Assembly (NCBI RefSeq): GCF_003610455.1 | Contig: NZ_RAQK01000001.1 | Span: 1,736,001-1,800,000 of the forward strand | Direction of reading: 5' to 3' | DNA: 64,000 nt | Source: Sulfitobacter guttiformis | GTDB taxonomy: Bacteria > Pseudomonadota > Alphaproteobacteria > Rhodobacterales > Rhodobacteraceae | Shown here: piece after piece, positions 15,744 to 25,272 of the stretch | Layout: each line of letters begins with the position of its first letter | How positions within the stretch are numbered: position 1 is the stretch's first letter | Made by a program: the position numbers and the translations under genes | The notes under the pieces: model-generated | Seen by the model: only the letters and a program-made list of their open reading frames with translations | Database searches by the model: none | What the model was told of the DNA's origin: nothing

Positions 15744-18700
15744 ATGCATGTCGTCTTCCGCGAAAGCCACGGGCTCGAGGATACGCAAACGCCTTATGAT
15801 CCGGGGCAAGCGCCTGCGGATCTTGTTGTGCTTTCGTTTTCTGACAGTGACCTTGGCGCATTCGGGGCAGGATGGCACCGCGCGGGTGGCGCGCAGGGTG
15901 ATCTGCCCTCACTACGTCTGTGCAATCTGACAGCACTGCGCCATCCTGCGTCAGTCGATAACTATGTAGAAAAAACCCTAACAGGGGCAAAAGGTATTCT
16001 GATCCGCCTTATCGGTGGCGAAAATTATTGGCCTTATGGTGTCATGCAAGTGCAGGACTTTGCTCGCCGCAACGGTATTGCCCTTGCGGTTTTACCTGCG
16101 GACGGTCGTGAGGACCCTGCGCTTGATGCGCACTCTACGCTGCCAGTATCGACCCTGCGGCGTTTGCAACACTTGTGTGATGCGGGTGGCGCGGTGGCGG
16201 CGCAGGCCGCCCTTGCCCAATTGTCACTTGCTGCGGGCCTTTATGCTGGGCCGGTTCTCGGTACAAAAACAGTGCCCGATTGCGGTTTCTACGACCCTGA
16301 AAAAGGGGTGCTGCCCTTCGTGGATACCGTTGGCGATGTGGTTGCCGTCACATTTTATCGCAGCTACCTGACCGCCGCTGATACCGCTCCTATTGATGCC
16401 CTGATCCGCAGTTTGCGTTTGCGCGGCTATAACGCCGTTGGTCTCTTTGCGCCTTCTCTGAAAGCCCCTGTCGCAAGAGATTTTTTGCCCTCCGCTCTGG
16501 CACAATTAAACCCCCTATCGATTGTCAACGCGACTGCGTTTTCAGGGCGGGGGGCTGACGGTAACTCCCCGCTCGATTCGCAAGGGTGTCCGGTGTTCCA
16601 GGTTGCCCTCTCCACAGCGCGAAAGAAAGAATGGGCCGCCTCCGAGCGCGGGATGTCCCCCGCTGATCTGGCCATGCATGTCGTTCTACCGGAAGTCGAC
16701 GGGCGCATCTTTACGGGTGTTATCAGTTTTAAGGCACCGGATAAGAAGGATCCTGACCTTCAGTTCTCCCGCTTCTCTCACCGCGCCCATGCATCGCGGA
16801 TCGAGGCGGTCGTTGACCGTATTGACGGCTGGCACCGGCTTGCCAAAATCAAGCCTGATGCGCGTAAACTGGCTATTGTTTTATCAACCTATCCGGGCCG
16901 CGAGGACCAGATTGCTCACGCTGTAGGGCTTGACGCACTTGCCAGTGCCGAGGATATGCTCCTCACGCTTGCGACCGCGGGATATACTGTTACGCCCACA
17001 ATCGGGTTCGGGAAATCCTTGCTGCAAAATAATATTGCATGGCCGCTAAACGCATACGTCGAGGAACTTAAATCTATTCCCGAAGCGCTCCGTCGGGATC
17101 TGCTGACTGTGTGGGGCTCACCCGAAGATGATCCTATGGCAAAAGATGGCGCGTTCCACTTCCCAGCTCAGGGCTGCGGAAACGCTCTTGTAGCGCTTCA
17201 GCCGGAAAGGGGCGCGATTGCTGCACGCGACACCGACTATCATGACCTTGCTCGCGTGCCGCGCCATTCCTATGTGGCGTTCTATTTGTGGCTACGTGCC
17301 CAAGGACATCACGCGCTTGTCCATATTGGCGCGCATGGCACCCTTGAATGGCTACCGGGCAAGGCGGTAGCCCTATCAGATGAATGCTGGCCAGAAGTTT
17401 TGACAGCAGATTTACCGGTCATTTATCCCTTTATCGTCAACGATCCCGGTGAGGCGGCGCAGGCCAAGCGGCGGATCGGCGCGGTCACGATTGGCCATGT
17501 GCCCCCTCCGATGAAGAACAGCGAAACCCCAGATGCTCTTTTGCGATTGGAGCGGTTGCTGGACGAGTACTCTACAGCAGACGGCCTTGATCCTGCGCGC
17601 CGCGACCGCTTGGTGAATACCATCCGCGAGGAGGCCAAGGCGGCAGGGGTCGAGCAAGATCTGGGTCTGACCGAAGACGCCTGTGAAGTCGAAGCGATGA
17701 CACGGATCGACCGCTTTGTATGTGACATTAAAGAGAGCCAGTATGGCGATGGATTGCATATTTATGGTGCGGCTGAAGGTGAAAACGAGGGATTACTCAC
17801 TGCGCTGAACGGGCGGCGTGTTCCATCTGGACCTTCAGGCTCGCCCTATCGCGGCCGCAATGATGTTCTGCCAACCGGTCGTAACCTCTATTCCGTTGAC
17901 CCGCGTTCTGTGCCGTCGCGAAATGCTTACGCGCAGGGGGTCAAGCTGGCCGAGGAGCTATTGCGTCGCCACCTTCAGGACAACGGAGACTGGCCCAAAG
18001 GATTGGTTGTGGATCTCTGGGGATCTGCAACGATGCGAACTGCCGGTGAGGAGGTCGCCATGGCGATGCACCTGGCCGGACTTGCACCGAAATGGGATGA
18101 TGGGTCGGACCGCGTCTCGGGGTTCGAGATACTGCCGCTCACACTGCTGGACCGCCCGCGCATCGACGTGACACTTCGCATTTCTGGCCTGTTCCGCGAT
18201 ATATTTCCCGGATTGGCAGGCCTCTTCGAGGCTGGAACCGCAGCGTTGGCAGAGCGGGAAGAGGCAGATGACATGAACCCCTATAAACAAAAGGCGCCGC
18301 GTGTATTCGGCCCTAAACCAGGGCTTTATGGCATGAATATGGAGAGCGCGATGCAAGACTATTCCCCCGAAGGCCGTTCGGCTGCGGGGGACGCGTGGCT
18401 CAAAGGATCAGAGTGGGCGCTGGACGCCAAAGGTGATGCGCGCCACGACCGTGCGGGCCTTGAAGCGCGTCTGCGGCAGGCGGACGGATTTGCCCATGTT
18501 CAGGATTTGACGGAGACAGACGTTTTACTGTCTTCTGATTATGCCAGTCACGAAGGCGGCTTCGCAGCTGCAATGGCGCACCTCGGCGCACCGGAACCTG
18601 CAATGTATCACGTCGACAGTACCCGCATGGGTGCCCCGCGTGCTCGCACTGTGCCTGAGGAAATCGCCCGCGTGGTCCGTGCCCGTGCTGCAAATCCTGA

Positions 18701-18986
18701 TTGGGCCAACGGGATGATGCGCCATGGTTTTCGCGGGGGTGCCGAAATTGCCGCGACCCTTGATAACCTCGCTGCTTTTGCGCATCTGACGCGAAATGTG
18801 CCTGCGCATCTGTTTGATCTGTACTTCGATGCAACGCTTGGCCGCGATGATCTGGTTTCCTTTCTAGAGGACGAAAATCCAAAAGCGCTGGAAGAGATGA
18901 GAAACCGCTTTGCCGCTTTGCGCGATGCTGGCCTGTGGATCACGCGGCGCAATTCTATTTCTGCTGCGATGGAGGCTGCGGAGTGA
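15744..18986 (+). CDS. cobN: Cobaltochelatase subunit CobN
   Basis: Large porphyrin-binding subunit of the ATP-dependent aerobic cobaltochelatase, which inserts Co2+ into hydrogenobyrinic acid a,c-diamide together with CobS and CobT. The 1080-residue protein carries the CobN/Mg-chelatase signatures: LIRLIGGENYWPYG near residue 85, HIGAHGTLEWLPGKAVALS near residue 533, NLYSVDPRSVPS near residue 715 and VVDLWGSATMRTAGEE near residue 755. It is shorter than the Pseudomonas denitrificans enzyme but within the range for Rhodobacterales. cobS and cobT are not in the window and must lie elsewhere. It follows cobW by three bases and overlaps cobG. Confidence 0.96.
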   Translation: MHVVFRESHGLEDTQTPYDPGQAPADLVVLSFSDSDLGAFGAGWHRAGGAQGDLPSLRLCNLTALRHPASVDNYVEKTLTGAKGILIRLIGGENYWPYGVMQVQDFARRNGIALAVLPADGREDPALDAHSTLPVSTLRRLQHLCDAGGAVAAQAALAQLSLAAGLYAGPVLGTKTVPDCGFYDPEKGVLPFVDTVGDVVAVTFYRSYLTAADTAPIDALIRSLRLRGYNAVGLFAPSLKAPVARDFLPSALAQLNPLSIVNATAFSGRGADGNSPLDSQGCPVFQVALSTARKKEWAASERGMSPADLAMHVVLPEVDGRIFTGVISFKAPDKKDPDLQFSRFSHRAHASRIEAVVDRIDGWHRLAKIKPDARKLAIVLSTYPGREDQIAHAVGLDALASAEDMLLTLATAGYTVTPTIGFGKSLLQNNIAWPLNAYVEELKSIPEALRRDLLTVWGSPEDDPMAKDGAFHFPAQGCGNALVALQPERGAIAARDTDYHDLARVPRHSYVAFYLWLRAQGHHALVHIGAHGTLEWLPGKAVALSDECWPEVLTADLPVIYPFIVNDPGEAAQAKRRIGAVTIGHVPPPMKNSETPDALLRLERLLDEYSTADGLDPARRDRLVNTIREEAKAAGVEQDLGLTEDACEVEAMTRIDRFVCDIKESQYGDGLHIYGAAEGENEGLLTALNGRRVPSGPSGSPYRGRNDVLPTGRNLYSVDPRSVPSRNAYAQGVKLAEELLRRHLQDNGDWPKGLVVDLWGSATMRTAGEEVAMAMHLAGLAPKWDDGSDRVSGFEILPLTLLDRPRIDVTLRISGLFRDIFPGLAGLFEAGTAALAEREEADDMNPYKQKAPRVFGPKPGLYGMNMESAMQDYSPEGRSAAGDAWLKGSEWALDAKGDARHDRAGLEARLRQADGFAHVQDLTETDVLLSSDYASHEGGFAAAMAHLGAPEPAMYHVDSTRMGAPRARTVPEEIARVVRARAANPDWANGMMRHGFRGGAEIAATLDNLAAFAHLTRNVPAHLFDLYFDATLGRDDLVSFLEDENPKALEEMRNRFAALRDAGLWITRRNSISAAMEAAE

Positions 18987-20113
18987 GCGATACTGGCTAT
19001 GAAATCAAAGGTTGGTGCCCCGGCGCATTGCGCCCGATGATGTCGGGGGACGGGCTGGTGGTGCGGGTCCGTCCGTTCGGCGGTCGCTTGCGGCGAGCGC
19101 AGGCAGATGGCATCGCATCGCTCGCTGCGGCGCACGGTAACGGATTTCTCGATATCTCGAGCCGCGGAAATATTCAGATTCGAGGCGTCGCCGAGGCGCG
19201 ACATGGCGCACTTATCGAAGGATTGAGGGTTATGGGGCTCATCGATCCTACCCCTGAGATCGAGAGCCGCCGGAACATCATCGTCACTCCGTTCTGGAAT
19301 AAGGGTGATGATACCGAGATCCTCACAACCGCTCTAACGCAAGCTCTGGCTTTGCCGGATATGCCGGAGCTGCCCGGAAAATTCGGATTTGCGGTGGATG
19401 CAGGCGCCAATCCTGTGTTGCAAGACGCCTCTGCCGACATTCGTCTGGAATGCGATGCTGGCGGCGGTTTAATCCTCGTCGCGGACGGTATGAAAAGGGG
19501 TAAGCCAGTCTCACTTGATACCGCAGTGCCGGAGGCCATAGCACTTGCAGACTGGTTTTCGCAATACAAGGGCACTGCTACCCGTATGAAAGCGGTAATC
19601 GCGGCGGGTGCAGAGCCTGTGGGCCACATTGTACCGCGCCAAAAAGGAACTTTTGTTCCTAAACCGGGCTACACTCCGAACGGGGCAATTGTCGGTCTTG
19701 CTTTCGGTCAGATGAGTGTTGAAACCCTGTCGACACTGGCCAAGCATGGTAGTTTGCGCCTGACTCCCTGGCGCCTAATCCTTGTGGAAAGTGCGCGAAT
19801 ACTCCCCGTGATCGAGGACGTCATCACCGACCCTTCCGATCCGCTTCTTCGTATTATTGCTTGCACGGGTGCACCGCGTTGCGCTCAAGCGTTGGGCGAA
19901 ACTCGTAAACTGGGTTCTACGCTGGCTCCCCACCTCGCTGCACACCAAACGCTTCATATATCAGGATGTACAAAGGGCTGCGCCCATCCTCGCTCAGCCC
20001 CTCTTACGCTGACGGCTCAAAAAGGCGGTTTTGCCCTTATCAAAGATGGAAAAGCAGGGGATACGCCCAGTGTTTCCGGCCTCTCCCCCGATGAATTGAA
20101 AGACTATATTTAG
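18983..20113 (+). CDS. cobG: Precorrin-3B synthase CobG
   Basis: Monooxygenase of the oxygen-dependent corrin pathway that converts precorrin-3A to precorrin-3B. The 376-residue protein belongs to the nitrite/sulfite reductase family: two ferredoxin-like halves (SRGNIQIRG near residue 58) and the Cys set Cys294, Cys300, Cys329, Cys333 (CTGAPRC and SGCTKGCAHP) that ligates the 4Fe-4S cluster. The start is GTG 18983-18985, sharing bases with the cobN stop. Its presence marks the pathway as the aerobic type. Confidence 0.93.
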   Translation: MSDTGYEIKGWCPGALRPMMSGDGLVVRVRPFGGRLRRAQADGIASLAAAHGNGFLDISSRGNIQIRGVAEARHGALIEGLRVMGLIDPTPEIESRRNIIVTPFWNKGDDTEILTTALTQALALPDMPELPGKFGFAVDAGANPVLQDASADIRLECDAGGGLILVADGMKRGKPVSLDTAVPEAIALADWFSQYKGTATRMKAVIAAGAEPVGHIVPRQKGTFVPKPGYTPNGAIVGLAFGQMSVETLSTLAKHGSLRLTPWRLILVESARILPVIEDVITDPSDPLLRIIACTGAPRCAQALGETRKLGSTLAPHLAAHQTLHISGCTKGCAHPRSAPLTLTAQKGGFALIKDGKAGDTPSVSGLSPDELKDYI

Positions 20114-20114
20114 A

Positions 20115-20744
20115 ATGCCTCACACCTACATTACCGATGGCGCCGAGATTTATCGCCAATCCTTCGCCACGATACGAGCAGAGTCAGATCTGACACGCTT
20201 TACTCCCGAAGAGGAGATTGTTGCGGTGCGGATGATCCATGCAGCAGGCATGGTCGGACTTGAGGCGTTTGTGCATTTTTCGCCGGATATGGCGATTGCC
20301 GCCCGTGCTGCCCTCGAGAATGGTGCGCCTATCCTGTGTGATGCCTATATGGTCAGCGAGGGCATCACCCGCAAACGCCTGCCACGCGAAAACGAGGTAA
20401 TTTGCACGCTGCGTGATGACCGTGTACCGGATTTGGCAAAGGAAATGGGAAACACCCGCTCCGCCGCCGCACTCGAGTTATGGCGCCCGCATCTGTCAGG
20501 GGCGGTTGTGGCGATTGGCAATGCGCCCACTGCGCTGTTTCACTTGTTAAATATGTTGGAAGATCCTGATTGCCCACGCCCTGCCGCGATAATCGGTTGC
20601 CCGGTCGGATTTATCGGCGCAGCCGAAAGTAAAGACGCGCTGATGGAGGTTCAACCGGTGCCATCGATGATCGTAAAGGGGCGCTTGGGAGGATCAGCAA
20701 TCACCGTCGCCGCTATCAATGCTCTTGCTAGCAGGGTTGAATAG
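20115..20744 (+). CDS. cobH: Precorrin-8X methylmutase CobH
   Basis: Moves the C-11 methyl group to C-12, turning precorrin-8X into hydrogenobyrinic acid. The 209-residue protein matches family length and shows the conserved methylmutase segments MIHAAGMVGLEAFVHFSP (about 41-58), the His in which (His43) is the expected active-site residue, GAPILCDAYMVSEGITR (about 70), GNAPTALFHLL and GCPVGFIGAAESKDAL. One base separates it from cobG and one from cobI. Confidence 0.95.
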   Translation: MPHTYITDGAEIYRQSFATIRAESDLTRFTPEEEIVAVRMIHAAGMVGLEAFVHFSPDMAIAARAALENGAPILCDAYMVSEGITRKRLPRENEVICTLRDDRVPDLAKEMGNTRSAAALELWRPHLSGAVVAIGNAPTALFHLLNMLEDPDCPRPAAIIGCPVGFIGAAESKDALMEVQPVPSMIVKGRLGGSAITVAAINALASRVE

Positions 20745-20745
20745 G

Positions 20746-21477
20746 ATGGGTCGCGTTATCTGTGCAGGCTTGGGCCCCGGTGATCCAGAACTGATGAGCG
20801 TAAAGTCTGACCGTGTTATTCGGGGCGCTAGACATATTGCGTATTTTCGCAAAAAAGGGCGACCCGGTCAGGCGCGCAGCATTGTGCAAGGTATGCTGCG
20901 CGATGACGTAGTCGAATATCCCATGGAATATCCGGTCACGACCGAGCTTCACTTTGGCTCGGATGAATACAAGCAGTTGATGATAGATTTTTATGCGGAG
21001 TGGGCCGACAAACTCGACATGCTCGCAAGGGAGCACGAGGTTGTGGTTCTCTGCGAGGGCGACCCGTTTTTCTATGGGTCGTTTATGCATCTGCATACCC
21101 GACTTCAGGGCCGCGCAGAGGTCGAGGTCCTTCCGGCCATTCCGGGTATGGTGGGATGTTGGAACAGCCTTGATACTCCCTTCACATGGGGGGACGATGT
21201 GATGAGCGTTCTGATGGGGACGCTGCCCGAGGAGGATTTGATCGAGCATATGGGCCGCGCAGATGCCTTGGTAATTATGAAAACAGGGCGTAATCTTCCC
21301 CGCGTGCGCCGTGCTCTGGCCGCGACTGGGCGACTGGAGGATGCATGGCTGGTCGAGAAGGGCACTATGCCGCAACAGCGTATCGCAAAGCTGGCAGAGG
21401 TCGCTGATGATGACTGCCCCTATTTCGCGATTGTACTGGTCCACGGTCAGGGACGTCGCCCCGAGGCTGAGGAATGA
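20746..21477 (+). CDS. cobI: Precorrin-2 C20-methyltransferase CobI
   Basis: SAM-dependent tetrapyrrole methylase that methylates precorrin-2 at C-20 to give precorrin-3A. The 243-residue protein starts at ATG 20746 (MGRVICAGLGPGDPELMSVK), one base after the cobH stop. Family marks: GLGPGDPELMSVK near the N-terminus, VVVLCEGDPFFYGSFMHLH near residue 100 and a PAIPGMVG loop. An upstream in-frame start inside cobH is rejected. Overlaps cobJ by four bases. Confidence 0.95.
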   Translation: MGRVICAGLGPGDPELMSVKSDRVIRGARHIAYFRKKGRPGQARSIVQGMLRDDVVEYPMEYPVTTELHFGSDEYKQLMIDFYAEWADKLDMLAREHEVVVLCEGDPFFYGSFMHLHTRLQGRAEVEVLPAIPGMVGCWNSLDTPFTWGDDVMSVLMGTLPEEDLIEHMGRADALVIMKTGRNLPRVRRALAATGRLEDAWLVEKGTMPQQRIAKLAEVADDDCPYFAIVLVHGQGRRPEAEE

Positions 21478-22208
21478 GCGGCTGGATCGCGATTGTCGGC
21501 CTTGGTCCGGGGCGTGAAACGTTGGTAACACCTGAAGTGCGTGATGTCATTTCGCAGGCGACGGATGTGATCGGCTATATCCCTTATGTTAACCGGATCT
21601 CCCCGCGTGACGGTCTTACCCTTCATGCTACCGATAACCGCGTCGAGATCGACCGCGCCACCCACGCCCTCACCCTTGCCCAAAATGGCGCGCGCGTTGT
21701 TGTGGTATCTTCCGGCGACCCCGGAGTTTTCGCGATGGCCTCTGCTGTGTTCGAGGCGCTAGAGGCTCAACCCCGATTTGAGGGCGTCGAGATTACTGTG
21801 ATGCCAGGTATCACTGCAATGTTGGCAGCCTCCGCTGCCGCAGGGGCACCATTGGGCCATGATTTTTGTGCGATCAATCTTAGCGATAATCTCAAACCTT
21901 GGAGCGTAATCGAGCACCGTCTGCGCATGGCCTCCCGTGCTGATTTTGCGATGGCTTTCTATAATCCGCGCTCAAAGTCCCGTCCTCACCAATTCGGTGA
22001 AGCGCTTGCGATCTTGCGTGAGGAATGTGGGACTGATCGTTTGATTACCTTTGCCCGCAACGTAAGCCATGCCGACCAGCGCTTGAATACGGTGAGCTTG
22101 GGGGAGGCGACCGAAGATATGGCAGATATGCGAACGGTTGTGATAGTAGGCAACTCTGCTACCCGCCGCGTTGGTCCGTATATCTATACGCCGCGCTCGG
22201 CGCTATGA
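21474..22208 (+). CDS. cobJ: Precorrin-3B C17-methyltransferase CobJ
   Basis: Catalyses C-17 methylation and ring contraction, producing precorrin-4. The 244-residue SAM methylase has IVGLGPGRETLVTPEVRD at the N-terminus, VVVVSSGDPGVFAMASAVFE near residue 75, VMPGITAMLAASAAAGAPLG near residue 105 and FYNPRSKSR near residue 160. It overlaps cobI by four bases and the convergent cobK by 25 bases. Confidence 0.95.
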   Translation: MSGWIAIVGLGPGRETLVTPEVRDVISQATDVIGYIPYVNRISPRDGLTLHATDNRVEIDRATHALTLAQNGARVVVVSSGDPGVFAMASAVFEALEAQPRFEGVEITVMPGITAMLAASAAAGAPLGHDFCAINLSDNLKPWSVIEHRLRMASRADFAMAFYNPRSKSRPHQFGEALAILREECGTDRLITFARNVSHADQRLNTVSLGEATEDMADMRTVVIVGNSATRRVGPYIYTPRSAL

Positions 22209-22930
22209 TGCAACCAATGCAAAACAGTGTCTATTTCAGCGGCTTTTTCCGTTTTTGGCCTGTGCGGCCGATCGATCATAATGACTTGCAGCCCCAGTTT
22301 CCGCGCAGCTTCTATTTTGGCCACAGCGCCGCTGCCGCCTGCGTTCTTCGCCACAATATGCGTGATGTTATGCGCCTGCATAAGGGCGATATCGCCGGCC
22401 ACGTCAAACGGCCCTCGGGCCAGAACGACGGTATGGTCGGGCAAATCAATCGCCGCCACAGGCGGATCTACAAGCCGCAAAAGATAATGATGGTCGGGAC
22501 ACGCCGCGAATTGATCAACGTGCATCCGGCCGATTGCAAGGAATACGCGGGCAGGGATGTTAGGGAGTGCATCGCAAGCGGCAGCTATTGTTGGAACATG
22601 TATCCATCTATCAGCAGTTTTTGCACGCCACGCCGGCCGCTCCAGCCGCAGCAGGGGCACATTACACCCAGCGCAGGCCGAATGCGCATTCCAGCCCATT
22701 GTCGCGGCAAAAGGATGTGTGGCGTCAACGACATGGCTGATCCGCGCATCACGCAGATAATTCTTCAACCCTGCGATGCCGCCGAACCCCCCCACCCGTG
22801 TTTCAACCGGCTGCGCCATGGGGACGTTTGTTCGGCCTGCATAAGAGAATATAGCCTCTATTCCGTTGCCTTTAAGGGCCATGGCCAGCGCACTGGCCTC
22901 TGTCGTGCCACCCAGAAGAAGGACGCGCAT
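22184..22930 (-). CDS. cobK: Precorrin-6A reductase CobK, encoded antisense within the operon
   Basis: NADPH-dependent reductase that converts precorrin-6A to precorrin-6B. The 248-residue protein starts MRVLLLGGTTEASALAMAL (nucleotide-binding loop) and contains HVVDATHPFAATMGWNA near residue 70 and NITHIVAKNAGGSGAVAKIEAAR near residue 195. Unlike every other cob gene here it lies on the minus strand. Its ATG (22928-22930) shares two bases with the cobL ATG on the plus strand, and its 3' end overlaps cobJ by 25 bases. An AAGGA lies about ten bases upstream, inside cobL, so its promoter must also lie within cobL. Confidence 0.95.
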   Translation of the reverse strand: MRVLLLGGTTEASALAMALKGNGIEAIFSYAGRTNVPMAQPVETRVGGFGGIAGLKNYLRDARISHVVDATHPFAATMGWNAHSACAGCNVPLLRLERPAWRAKTADRWIHVPTIAAACDALPNIPARVFLAIGRMHVDQFAACPDHHYLLRLVDPPVAAIDLPDHTVVLARGPFDVAGDIALMQAHNITHIVAKNAGGSGAVAKIEAARKLGLQVIMIDRPHRPKTEKAAEIDTVLHWLHHSAERGV

Positions 22931-24113
22931 GGTGGGTGATCCTTGGCTCAGTATTATCGGTCTGAATGAAGATAGCTTGGACGGGTTGTCCACCGCAAGC
23001 CGTGAGGCGCTGGTAAACGCCGACATTGTATTTGGTGCCCCACGTCATCTGGAGCTTGCGCAAGCGGGTGCACGCGGTCAGGCATGGCCAGTACCCTTTT
23101 CTACTGCGCCGGTATTGGCATGTCGTGGCATGAGGGTTGCTGTCCTCGCGTCCGGTGATCCGTTCTGGCACGGTGCTGGCGGCAGTCTTGTGCGGGATCT
23201 GGCGCGGAACGAGTGGCATGCCTATCCCGCCCCTTCAACATTTACACTCGCCACGTCTGCACTTGGCTGGCGAATGGAAGAAATCACATGCCATGGCCTT
23301 CATGCCGCCCCGCTTGCCCGGTTGCGCGGGGTCCTTGCCCCCCATGCGCGTATGATTTGCCTCATGCGCGATGGCAACGCGCCCGCGCAACTGGCGGATT
23401 GGCTTAACGCACAGGGAGCTGGTGCGGCGACCCTTACGGTGATGGAACGTTTGGGTGGTCCGAACCAGCGTTTGCGTGATGCTCGTGCGGACGCATTTAG
23501 CCTGACGGATATCGCGGCGCCTGTTACGGTGGCTGTCGAATTGCCGTCCGGTGTTGGTCTGTCCCGCGCTTCTGGTCTGCCAGATGATGTTTTTGCCCAT
23601 GACGGCCAGATTACGAAACAGCCTGTGCGCGCTCTCACACTAAGCGCGCTGGCCCCCCGTCCAGATGCGCTTTTGTGGGATATCGGTGCCGGATCAGGCT
23701 CTATCTCGGTTGAATGGTGTCTTGCAGGAGGGCGCGCGATCGCTTTTGAACAACATCTAAAACGGATCGCCAATATAGAGCGGAACATAGCGGACTTCGG
23801 TATTTCACACCGCATGAAGGCAGTGGCTGGCCTCGCCGCTGACTATCTTGCAGATCATCCAATACCAGATACGGTTTTTGTCGGAGGCGGGGCGCGCCAA
23901 CCCCTTCTAAACAGTCTCTACGAAACCCTGCCTGCAGGCACACGCCTTGTGATAAATGGCGTTACACTTGAGACGGAGGCCCTGCTGGCTCAGGCACATT
24001 GCGATAGGGGCGGTCTATTGATGCGGTTTGATATTGCGCAGGCGACCCCGCTCGGCCCTATGCGCGGCTGGACGGCGGCAAGACCGATTGTTCAATGGAG
24101 TGTAACGCTATGA
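22929..24113 (+). CDS. cobL: Precorrin-6Y C5,15-methyltransferase (decarboxylating) CobL
   Basis: Bifunctional enzyme that methylates C-5 and C-15 and decarboxylates the C-12 acetate, giving precorrin-8X. The 394-residue fusion has the CbiE-like methylase in the N-terminal half (LSIIGLNEDSLDGLS, AVLASGDPFWHG) and a CbiT-like Rossmann methyltransferase in the C-terminal half (LLWDIGAGSGSISVEWCLAG near residue 245). The ATG at 22929 follows AGAAGGA, which lies in antisense cobK. It must be transcribed by read-through from cobJ across antisense cobK unless an internal promoter exists. Overlaps cobE by four bases. Confidence 0.94.
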   Translation: MVGDPWLSIIGLNEDSLDGLSTASREALVNADIVFGAPRHLELAQAGARGQAWPVPFSTAPVLACRGMRVAVLASGDPFWHGAGGSLVRDLARNEWHAYPAPSTFTLATSALGWRMEEITCHGLHAAPLARLRGVLAPHARMICLMRDGNAPAQLADWLNAQGAGAATLTVMERLGGPNQRLRDARADAFSLTDIAAPVTVAVELPSGVGLSRASGLPDDVFAHDGQITKQPVRALTLSALAPRPDALLWDIGAGSGSISVEWCLAGGRAIAFEQHLKRIANIERNIADFGISHRMKAVAGLAADYLADHPIPDTVFVGGGARQPLLNSLYETLPAGTRLVINGVTLETEALLAQAHCDRGGLLMRFDIAQATPLGPMRGWTAARPIVQWSVTL

Positions 24114-24493
24114 GGGTCGCCGGTATTGGATTTCGCGGTGGCGCTGAGGTGTCGTCCCTTGAAGATGCGCTTTTGCGGGCAATCGATGCGGCAGGTGGCA
24201 TTCCTGTTGAAGCACTTGTTACTGAGAGTGCAAAATCTCGTGCGCCTGTCTTTAAAGAGCTCGCTCAGATGATGGGACTTCCAGGTCTTGGCGTAACAAC
24301 CGAAGACATAGCCCAAATGATAACCCCGACCCAGTCGCAACGCGTGCTCGACCAGTTCGGCACGGGAAGCTTGTGCGAAGCGGCAGCCCTTGTTGCCGCA
24401 GGGACAGGTGCCACTCTGGTTGCGGTGCGGGCCATCTCGGGCGATGGTATGGCGACGGCTGCGATTGCCGATGTAAGCGGGGAAAGCGTGTGA
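24110..24493 (+). CDS. cobE: CobE / CbiG C-terminal domain protein
   Basis: A 127-residue protein equivalent to the C-terminal domain of CbiG, which opens the lactone ring in the anaerobic pathway; in aerobic producers the stand-alone CobE has a proposed but less defined role near precorrin-5 to 6A. Family marks: [19 protein letters not shown] at the start and the later segment [20 protein letters not shown]. The ATG overlaps the cobL stop; the stop overlaps the GTG of cobM. Confidence 0.88.
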   Translation: MRVAGIGFRGGAEVSSLEDALLRAIDAAGGIPVEALVTESAKSRAPVFKELAQMMGLPGLGVTTEDIAQMITPTQSQRVLDQFGTGSLCEAAALVAAGTGATLVAVRAISGDGMATAAIADVSGESV

Positions 24494-25272
24494 CAGTACA
24501 TTTTATTGGTGCAGGACCGGGTGCAGCTGATTTGATCACTCTGCGCGGGCGTGATCTGATCGCGGCAAGCCCTGTTTGTTTGTTTGCTGGATCGTTGGTG
24601 CCCGAAGGCATCCTTGCCCACTGCCCGCAGGGAGCGCACATCGTGAACACGGCACGCCTGTCGCTTGATGAAATTATGGAAGAGATTTCTGCGGCCCACG
24701 CGCAGGGTCTGGACGTGGCGCGTGTCCACTCGGGGGATCTGTCGATCTGGTCTGCCATGGGCGAACAGCTACGCCGTTTGCGCGCACTCGGGATCCCTTT
24801 CGATGTGACGCCTGGTGTGCCCAGTTTTGCCGCTGCTGCCGCGACCCTCGCGGCGGAGCTTACCCTCCCTGGAGTGGTGCAATCCGTCGTCCTTACACGC
24901 ACCTCTGGCCGTGCAACGGCGATGCCAGAGGGCGAAACACTTGCTAACTTTGCCGCCACGGGTGCGACCCTTGCCATTCATCTTTCGGTTCATGTGCTAG
25001 AGCGTGTGGTAGAAGAGCTTACTCCCTATTACGGTCCGGACTGCCCGGTCGCTGTTGTCTGGCGTGCCAGTTGGCCGGAGGAGCGTGTGGTACGTGCGAC
25101 CCTCTCCACCTTGCAAACTGAGATAGGGGAGGAAATGGCCCGCACCGCGCTTATTCTAGTGGGACACGCCCTCGGATCCGAAGATTTTGACGAAAGCAGG
25201 CTCTACGCAGGGGATTATGACCGGCGGTTTCGCCCTGTGGGCACAGCACCCAGATTTCCGGAGGCTGAATGA
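24490..25272 (+). CDS. cobM: Precorrin-4 C11-methyltransferase CobM
   Basis: SAM-dependent methylase acting at C-11 to form precorrin-5. The 260-residue protein begins at GTG 24490-24492 ([20 protein letters not shown]), overlapping the cobE stop. Other landmarks are [19 protein letters not shown] near residue 77, the [17 protein letters not shown] loop near residue 103 and [14 protein letters not shown] near residue 137. ATGA overlap with cobB. Confidence 0.95.
   Translation: MTVHFIGAGPGAADLITLRGRDLIAASPVCLFAGSLVPEGILAHCPQGAHIVNTARLSLDEIMEEISAAHAQGLDVARVHSGDLSIWSAMGEQLRRLRALGIPFDVTPGVPSFAAAAATLAAELTLPGVVQSVVLTRTSGRATAMPEGETLANFAATGATLAIHLSVHVLERVVEELTPYYGPDCPVAVVWRASWPEERVVRATLSTLQTEIGEEMARTALILVGHALGSEDFDESRLYAGDYDRRFRPVGTAPRFPEAE

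Noticed and set aside
22205..22939. A 244-codon plus-strand open frame between cobJ and cobL
   Set aside because: Antisense to cobK; although it would keep the operon on one strand, only the minus-strand reading shows precorrin-6A reductase motifs.
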